Position numbers and translations under genes: made by a program. Below are positions 6,267 through 10,658 of a stretch of 10,658 nucleotides of DNA, in pieces. Below the pieces are notes generated by a model. It did not search any database and was not told the origin of the DNA. It was given only the letters and a program-made list of their open reading frames with translations. The number at the start of each line of letters is the position of its first letter. Position 1 is the first letter of the stretch. Source of the DNA: Arthrobacter sp. (GTDB lineage: Bacteria; Actinomycetota; Actinomycetes; Actinomycetales; Micrococcaceae); contig JAODMS010000207.1 in NCBI GenBank assembly GCA_025464925.1, positions 1 to 10,658 of the forward strand, given 5' to 3'.

Positions 6267-7435
6267 GTTGAAGCAGCGCTCCGTTCCTCACCACGGTGCG
6301 GCAGCAAAGCCACCGCCACCGACGGCTCGCACAGTGAGAGGGTGCCAAGCACGGGGGCATCGATAGCCGCCGAGGCTTCCTGAACGGCCAAAGGCGACGA
6401 CGTCAAAACGCCGGAGACAGCTGCCACGCGAAGATCGGCCGCGCGGAGAAGCTGCCACCCGGCAGTAGCGCCCAGGGCGTCACTCGCGGTGAATATCACC
6501 CGGTCCACGACGGCCTGGAAGGCCGGGTCGGCAAGCAGCAGACGGGTTTCGCCCTGGTACACGCCATCGGCTATCTCCAAGACGATGAGGTCCGTGGTCG
6601 CATCGGTGAGGGCGCTGACCATACCGGTAAATACAGCACGGACGCGGTTCTGGTCCAACTGGAAGGTGGTCGGAACCCCGAAATCAGTGAAATCCAGAAC
6701 TTTCGCCGCTCCCGCATCCACAAACATGCCCGTGTCGTTTCCGGATCCTGTGCCGGTGGCCTTGCCCGCGGAGACGACCAGGCCGGCTGCCGTCATACCT
6801 TTGATCAGGCAACTCATCGCTGTCGTCTTACCGGAGTTCATGGACGTCCCCAGCACAGCGATAACCGGGGGATGGGGTCGGGGAAACATCCGTGAGGACA
6901 CCTCAGCACGTGTGGTGTCCAGCTGATGCGGAGCCAGGCGGCTGAGATTAAGGATGCCGGAGTCATCGGCAAGCAGCCCGATCGGGGCGATCTCCGTCGC
7001 CGGGCCCATCGAAGCGTGCTGGGCGATTACCTGGCCAGCTACTCCACCGGCAGCGATGAGCTGGCACTGGTCCAGAGCGGGAGGCACCTGGGCCAGGAAC
7101 TGGTCGGGGGCGTAACGGTTGCCATAGGCGACCAGAATCTCATCGCCGACGTACAGGGCCTGACGGCGCGAGGCGGGACTTTCAAGCTTTGTGTGCTGGC
7201 CGATCTGTAAGACCTGGGCCAGCACAATATCTCCGGCGTCAGGGGCCAGGCCAGCTCCATCCGATAGAAAGAAGCCGCCGGGTGAATGCGCCAGGCGCTG
7301 CGCGAGGAAGCGGGTCGTATACGCTTTCTTGGCGTGCGCGAGGCGCCGCGGCATCAGCAGTTCCCGGGGGACCAGGCTCCGTACCTGCCGCAGCGGGCTG
7401 GCCGTCAAATCTTCTGGGTTAAGGGTATGCGCCAT
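6263..7435 (-). CDS. Uncharacterised BioD-like P-loop NTPase with N-terminal beta-rich region
   Basis: This 390-residue protein is not one I can name. The ATG at 7435 is chosen because TTGGAGAA sits 7 nt upstream; an in-frame TTG at 7456 has no such site. Residues 15-165 form an N-terminal module with alternating strands and conserved-looking islands: GDIVLAQVLQIGQHTKLE (68-85), VGDEILVAYGNRYAPDQF (96-113), then LIAAGGVAG (126-134). From about 190 a P-loop domain begins. GTSMNSGKTT (196-205) has the BioD/CobB-type spacing, five residues between the first Gly and GKT. It is followed by KATGTGSGND (225-234), DFTDFG (248-253) and a Walker-B-like LIVLEIADG (283-291). This resembles the SIMIBI NTPases (dethiobiotin synthetase, DUF1611-like). 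ATP-dependent activity, such as substrate activation or ligation, is inferred. No membrane segment is present. Stop and start overlap with the exporter gene implies one functional unit. Confidence 0.78.
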   Translation of the reverse strand: MAHTLNPEDLTASPLRQVRSLVPRELLMPRRLAHAKKAYTTRFLAQRLAHSPGGFFLSDGAGLAPDAGDIVLAQVLQIGQHTKLESPASRRQALYVGDEILVAYGNRYAPDQFLAQVPPALDQCQLIAAGGVAGQVIAQHASMGPATEIAPIGLLADDSGILNLSRLAPHQLDTTRAEVSSRMFPRPHPPVIAVLGTSMNSGKTTAMSCLIKGMTAAGLVVSAGKATGTGSGNDTGMFVDAGAAKVLDFTDFGVPTTFQLDQNRVRAVFTGMVSALTDATTDLIVLEIADGVYQGETRLLLADPAFQAVVDRVIFTASDALGATAGWQLLRAADLRVAAVSGVLTSSPLAVQEASAAIDAPVLGTLSLCEPSVAVALLPHRGEERSAAST

Positions 7436-7441
7436 TTGGAT

Positions 7442-7447
7442 TCTCCA
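7442..7447 (-). promoter_or_regulatory. Ribosome binding site deciding the NTPase start
   Basis: TGGAGA on the minus strand, with GGAG at 7446-7443, lies 7 nt before the ATG at 7435. That is ideal spacing and rules out the in-frame TTG at 7456 as the main start. Confidence 0.65.
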
Positions 7448-7613
7448 ATGCTGCAACTATTTTCCGGTGGCCCTCAGGACAGTGGTGGATCCGATGGAGA
7501 GCACCGCACTTTGCATCCGGCGTCTGAGCTTGAGTCCCTGGAGCCACGGCGAGGCCCGGCGGCCATCCTGTGTGTAAGGGTTGAAATTTCGACTGCTTTC
7601 TATTCCTGAAGAG

Positions 7614-7643
7614 TCCCCAGCGCCTGCGTTGCCTCCCTGGGGA
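7614..7643 (-). terminator. Hairpin downstream of the phosphatase gene
   Basis: TCCCCAG (7614-7620) pairs perfectly with CTGGGGA (7637-7643) across a 16-base loop, starting 13 bp past the phosphatase stop codon. The position suits a terminator, but there is no T-run beyond it on the minus strand. Confidence 0.4.
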
Positions 7644-7656
7644 TCTGGCCCGGCCG

Positions 7657-8745
7657 CTACCGGGTGATGGTGAAGGCGTCGGTGAAGGTGTAATTTTTGG
7701 CCGGGACGAACCGGGCGGTGAGCTGGTCGGCGGTGACGGTCACGTCCAGGGTGCCGAAGGCCGGATCCTTGTTTCCGCCGGACCAGGTGGCGAAATATCC
7801 GGCCTCCGGGTCGTTGTCGTTGACGTTGTAGAAGCTCTCCCCGCCTACTCCCACGGTGGTGAACACGGTGCCGGCGCCCTTGACCATGTCGGCGTCCGGG
7901 TCGGTGATGCAGCCGGGCGCCACGGCATGGGGGACCAGGGCGGGACAGGCCGGGCCGGTCCCGAGCTGGCGGGTGCGCTGGTAGATGTGGTCATGGCCGG
8001 TCAGCACCAGGTCCACCTTCTTCTCTAGCAGCATGGTGGCGAAGTCCTGGCCGACCTTGCAGTCGTACTGGCCCATGCTCAGGCACGGGGCGTGCATGCC
8101 GACGATGGTCCAAGGGATGTTGCCCGCCCTGGCCCCGTCGATGGCCTGCGTGGTCCAGTTCCAGCGGTCGCTCCCGCTTGAAAAGTCCAGGTGCTGCTGG
8201 TTTTCGAAGTCGATGCCGGGGGAGACCATGACGAACCGCACCAGGGGGTCCTGCTGCGGGACGTCCACGTACCACTGTGTTCCGTAATCCCCCCGGAGAC
8301 CGGCCAGCTTGTTGGGCAGGCACTGGACGAATTTTGCGATGTCGCCGTCGCTGTGGTCGCTTTCGTGGTTGCCGGTGAGAAGCTCATAGGGGAAGTCCGT
8401 GCCCAGCTTGTCCTTGACCATGTCGCAGAACCGGTCCTCGATCCCGGGGCGGTAGGCGAAGTCGCCGAGGGCGAGGTTGAACTGGGGCCGGAGGCCGGCG
8501 ATGGTCTCCAGCACCTGCCGGGATTCTTTCCTGACGCCGATGTCGGCCTCGGCGGTGAAGTGCACCGACGCCGGCGGGTTCGATGGAGCGGAGAGTGTCG
8601 GTTCCGAAGACCCGGGTGCGGCTGAAGAGCCCGGTGGCGGCGGCGGCGCGGGCCTGTCCGTCTGGCACCCCGCCAGCAGCAAAGCCAGACCGGCTAATGC
8701 CGCGGTGAGGATGGTGGCCGTTCCGCGCTTTACTGAGTTCCTCAC
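7657..8745 (-). CDS. Lipoprotein metallophosphoesterase, purple acid phosphatase type
   Basis: A secreted, lipid-anchored calcineurin-like phosphoesterase (362 aa). The GTG at 8745 is chosen because CGGGAG lies 5 nt upstream and it directly precedes a compact signal peptide (about 6-26) ending in a lipobox LLAGC with Cys27. Longer starts up to 8820 would put unlikely residues before the signal. A Pro/Ser/Gly-rich linker (31-60) follows. The catalytic domain shows all five purple-acid-phosphatase blocks: ADIG (67-70), GDFAY (94-98, including the metal-bridging Asp95 and Tyr98), GNHE (125-128), VGMH (215-218) and GHDH (250-253). These would ligate a two-metal centre hydrolysing phosphate esters at the outer membrane face. 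The substrate is unknown. The gene is divergent from the response regulator across a 166-bp region, so it may be a target of that system. Confidence 0.85.
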   Translation of the reverse strand: MRNSVKRGTATILTAALAGLALLLAGCQTDRPAPPPPPGSSAAPGSSEPTLSAPSNPPASVHFTAEADIGVRKESRQVLETIAGLRPQFNLALGDFAYRPGIEDRFCDMVKDKLGTDFPYELLTGNHESDHSDGDIAKFVQCLPNKLAGLRGDYGTQWYVDVPQQDPLVRFVMVSPGIDFENQQHLDFSSGSDRWNWTTQAIDGARAGNIPWTIVGMHAPCLSMGQYDCKVGQDFATMLLEKKVDLVLTGHDHIYQRTRQLGTGPACPALVPHAVAPGCITDPDADMVKGAGTVFTTVGVGGESFYNVNDNDPEAGYFATWSGGNKDPAFGTLDVTVTADQLTARFVPAKNYTFTDAFTITR

Positions 8746-8851
8746 GATGTCTCCCGCCGGATGCGGCATCCATGACAAACGATGCATTACCAGCCTGGCC
8801 CGGCGGTGCTGAGAAATCACTGAGCGGTGCCGGCGTCGACGGCGGACCGGA

Positions 8852-8871
8852 GGTTTCTCAGGTTCTGCTCA
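8852..8871 (+). promoter_or_regulatory. Imperfect direct repeat upstream of the response regulator
   Basis: GGTTTCTCA (8852-8860) and GGTTCTGCTCA (8861-8871) lie head to tail within the 166-bp divergent region (8746-8911), 41 bp from the regulator start. OmpR/PhoB proteins bind tandem direct repeats of about this spacing, so autoregulation or control of the divergent phosphatase is possible. CATACT at 8883-8888 could be a -10, but no matching -35 stands out. Confidence 0.3.
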
Positions 8872-8911
8872 ATTCGTTAGGACATACTGCCTGTGTCGAA
8901 GGGAGGTCCGG

Positions 8912-9622
8912 ATGAGGATTCTGGTCGTGGAGGATGAAAAGGGTCTGGCCGAAGCGGTCCGCCGCGGGCTGAGCAACGAAGGGTTCGTCGTGGACGTCAT
9001 GAACGACGGCGTCAATGGTCTGTGGGCGGCGACGGAAAATCCCTATGACGTGATCTTATTGGATCTGATGTTGCCGCTTATGAACGGTTATGAGGTGCTG
9101 AGGGTGCTTCGGGAGCGCAAGGTCTGGACTCCGGTGCTGATGCTTACGGCGAAGGACGGCGAGTACGATCAGACCGATGCCTTCGATCTGGGCGCTGATG
9201 ATTATCTGACAAAGCCTTTCAGCTTCCCGGTGCTGGTGGCACGGATCCGGGCGCTGATCCGCCGCGGGGCCCCTGAACGTCCCGTGGTGTTGACGTTGGG
9301 CACCCTGACGCTGGACCCCCTCACCCGCAGCGTCCGCCGGGGAGACACGGCGGTCAAACTCACCCCACGGGAATACGGGATCCTGCAATACCTCATCCGG
9401 CGGCACGACCAGGTCGTGACGAAGGCGGAAATACTCGACAACGTCTGGGACCCCGCTTTTGAGGGCGGGGACAACGTCGTGGAGGTCTACATCGGCTATC
9501 TCCGGCGCAAGATCGACGTTCCCTTCGGCGTGCAGACATTGTCCACGGTCCGGGGAATGGGCTATCTGCTCAGCGCCGGCCAGGACCCGGGGACCGGGTC
9601 CCCCCGGCCCTCCGGGACGTAG
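8912..9622 (+). CDS. OmpR/PhoB-family response regulator
   Basis: A two-component DNA-binding regulator of normal length (236 aa), acting in the cytoplasm. The ATG is preceded by AAGGGAGG. The receiver domain (1-115) has the acidic pair Glu7-Asp8, phospho-acceptor Asp51 in VILLDLMLP, switch Thr79 in MLTAKD and Lys101 in LTKPF. The C-terminal winged helix (about 127-220) has LTPREYGILQYL (150-161), a recognition-helix region EVYIGYLRRKI (191-201) and the closing VRGMGYLL wing. The tail is Gly/Pro/Ser-rich. Its probable kinase is the convergent gene on the other strand rather than a gene downstream in the same operon. Which signal it answers to cannot be read from sequence; the divergent phosphatase is a plausible target by position only. 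Confidence 0.93.
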   Translation: MRILVVEDEKGLAEAVRRGLSNEGFVVDVMNDGVNGLWAATENPYDVILLDLMLPLMNGYEVLRVLRERKVWTPVLMLTAKDGEYDQTDAFDLGADDYLTKPFSFPVLVARIRALIRRGAPERPVVLTLGTLTLDPLTRSVRRGDTAVKLTPREYGILQYLIRRHDQVVTKAEILDNVWDPAFEGGDNVVEVYIGYLRRKIDVPFGVQTLSTVRGMGYLLSAGQDPGTGSPRPSGT

Positions 9623-9626
9623 TGGC

Positions 9627-9643
9627 GCCGGGCCTCACCCGGC
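9627..9643. terminator. Shared bidirectional hairpin between regulator and kinase genes
   Basis: GCCGGG (9627-9632) and CCCGGC (9638-9643) form a perfect 6-bp stem with a 5-base loop, centred in the convergent junction. The kinase stop codon (9637-9635, TGA on the minus strand) lies in the loop, and half of the stem is kinase coding sequence. It can form in transcripts from either side. No clear T-run is present. Confidence 0.5.
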
Positions 9644-10658
9644 AGGTCCGGGGAATTCCAGCTCGAAGCGGCAGTCGCCCAGCGGGCTTTCGGTGGCGCG
9701 GATGGAGCCGTGATGGGCGGCCATGATTCCGGCCGCAATGGCCAATCCCAGTCCGCTTCCACCGCTGTCCCGGGACCTGCTCCCATTGAGCCGGACGAAC
9801 CGCTCAAAGATCCGTTGCCGGTCCGCTTCGGGCACCGGGTCACCGTCGTTGTCCACGGTGATCACCGCGCCGTCTCCGCCCTCACCGGGATTCAGGCTGA
9901 TCCGGATCCGTGAGAAGGCATACCGGTCGGCGTTGTCCAGGACGTTTCGAAGAACCTGTCCCACCCGGAGCGCGTCCCCGCTGATCCGGACGGGGGCGAG
10001 ATCTGCTGTGATGAGGTGTGTGCTTGTCGAGCGGAGCCTGCGGGTTTCGCGGTCCAGGACGTCGTCGAGGTCAATGTCTTCCTCGTTGAGCCGAAAGCCC
10101 CCGTCGTTGGCCTTGGCCAGGGCCAGCAGGTCTTCGACGAGGTAGTGCATGCGGGAGGTTTCTTCAAAGAGGATGTCCGTCATTCCGTGCCAGGTCTCGC
10201 CCGACGGGTCCGCGGCAGCGACCTCCACCCCGGCGCGCAGGGCCGCCAGGGGACTGCGGAGTTCGTGGCTGGCGTCCGAAATGAACCGGCGCTGTTCGCG
10301 GTCCGAGGACTGCAGCCGCTCCAGCATCTTGTTCATGGTCAGCGCCAGGGACTCGATCTCGTCGTGGGTCAGCGGAACGTCGACTCTCTCGTCGAGCCGT
10401 GCGCCATCAATGTGCGAAACCTGCCGGCGGATCGTTTCCACCTGCTGCAGGGACCGTCCCACCAGCCGCCAAACCGAAATGCCGACAACCAGCAGCAGCA
10501 ACGGAGTGGCGCCGAGCAGGAACCAGGAAACCGTGGAAAGCGTCTCAGCCAGGAGTTGTACCGGGGCCGCGACGACTACCGTGTGGATACCGTCGTCGAG
10601 CCGGACAGCGGTTGCGACGATCAGGAAATCACCGTCACCGCCGATGCTCTCCAGGCCG
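9635..10658 (-). CDS. HAMP sensor histidine kinase (5' end beyond window)
   Basis: The frame is open to the right edge, so the N-terminus and first transmembrane segment are missing; about 340 residues are visible. They comprise the end of an extracytoplasmic sensor region (about 10658-10545), a membrane span (about 10540-10470), a HAMP linker, then the dimerisation domain with the phospho-acceptor His in SHELRSPL (His codon 10267-10265). The ATP-binding domain has an N-box LRNVLDNADRY (Asn codon near 9934), G1 DNDGDP (near 9853), F-box FERFVR and G2 GGSGLGLA (near 9763). This is a complete HPK1-type core. It is the likely partner of the adjacent OmpR-type regulator, but is transcribed toward it. 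The sensor part visible has no recognisable ligand motif. Confidence 0.92.
   Translation of the reverse strand, partial: GLESIGGDGDFLIVATAVRLDDGIHTVVVAAPVQLLAETLSTVSWFLLGATPLLLLVVGISVWRLVGRSLQQVETIRRQVSHIDGARLDERVDVPLTHDEIESLALTMNKMLERLQSSDREQRRFISDASHELRSPLAALRAGVEVAAADPSGETWHGMTDILFEETSRMHYLVEDLLALAKANDGGFRLNEEDIDLDDVLDRETRRLRSTSTHLITADLAPVRISGDALRVGQVLRNVLDNADRYAFSRIRISLNPGEGGDGAVITVDNDGDPVPEADRQRIFERFVRLNGSRSRDSGGSGLGLAIAAGIMAAHHGSIRATESPLGDCRFELEFPGPAG

Larger units (their letters stand above)
7436..7656 (-). other. 221-bp spacer with a possible short leader ORF
   Basis: No clear gene or consensus promoter fills this gap between the phosphatase stop and the NTPase start. On the minus strand, in the same frame as the NTPase gene, a reading frame is open from inside the 3' end of the phosphatase gene until a TAG at 7459-7457. 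Its only ATG (7516) would give a 19-residue peptide, MQSAVLSIGSTTVLRATGK, preceded in frame by Arg-rich codons but not by a good ribosome binding site. A GC-rich hairpin lies at 7614-7643. The promoter of the two-gene operon presumably lies here, but I cannot place it. Confidence 0.3.

Noticed and set aside
7191..7577. Plus-strand ORF running from the NTPase gene into the spacer
   Set aside because: Most of it is antisense to a confident gene; no ribosome binding site and no recognisable domain.
8191..8625. 144-codon plus-strand ORF inside the phosphatase gene
   Set aside because: A Val/Glu/Gly-rich antisense shadow. The opposite strand encodes all five phosphatase motifs.
1..10658. CRISPR array, tRNA genes, toxin-antitoxin pair or phage module
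   Set aside because: No regularly spaced repeats, cloverleaf-like segments, paired small genes or phage proteins were seen on either strand.

Overview
The window is high-GC DNA with GC-rich third codon positions, AGGAG/GGGAG-type ribosome binding sites and GTG starts. Protein content (OmpR-type two-component pair, Tat-exported flavin amine oxidase, proline-rich lipoprotein phosphatase, actinobacterial-looking IS30 transposase) points to a soil actinobacterium, most likely Arthrobacter/Pseudarthrobacter or another Micrococcaceae. That placement is inference from style, not from a marker gene.

Left part (1-2365), a rearranged accessory patch. A minus-strand membrane protein gene with a His-rich loop runs off the left edge. 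Its promoter (-35 at 646-651, -10 at 623-628) is filled by a perfect 10-1-10 palindrome, a classic repressor operator. Next comes a scar. The C-terminal half of a DsbA-like thioredoxin gene is fused in frame to an IS30-family transposase that lacks its own tail. The intact end of that IS abuts, to the base, a truncated and probably frameshifted SRPBCC (AHSA1-like) gene. The IS 3' end, the N-terminal half of dsbA with its CxxC site and the SRPBCC C-terminus are all missing, as expected from an IS-associated deletion.

Middle (2366-7435). A small Cys/His protein of unknown function is followed by a Tat-exported flavoprotein of the monoamine/L-amino acid oxidase family with a hairpin in its leader. 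Convergent to it is a two-gene minus-strand operon joined by an ATGA overlap. The first gene is an unfamiliar protein with a beta-rich-looking N-terminal region and a BioD-like P-loop domain. The second is an ABC exporter half-transporter whose membrane domain looks ordinary but whose nucleotide-binding domain has lost essentially every catalytic motif. This pair is the best candidate for an undescribed system: an apparently ATPase-dead exporter co-translated with a separate, intact-looking P-loop NTPase.

Right part (7436-10658). A 221-bp spacer precedes a minus-strand lipoprotein of the purple acid phosphatase/metallophosphoesterase type. Divergent from it is an OmpR/PhoB-type response regulator on the plus strand. 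Its probable partner, a HAMP histidine kinase, lies on the minus strand, tail-to-tail with only 12 bp between the stop codons and a shared hairpin terminator. The kinase runs off the right edge.

No tRNA, rRNA, CRISPR array or phage genes were seen.
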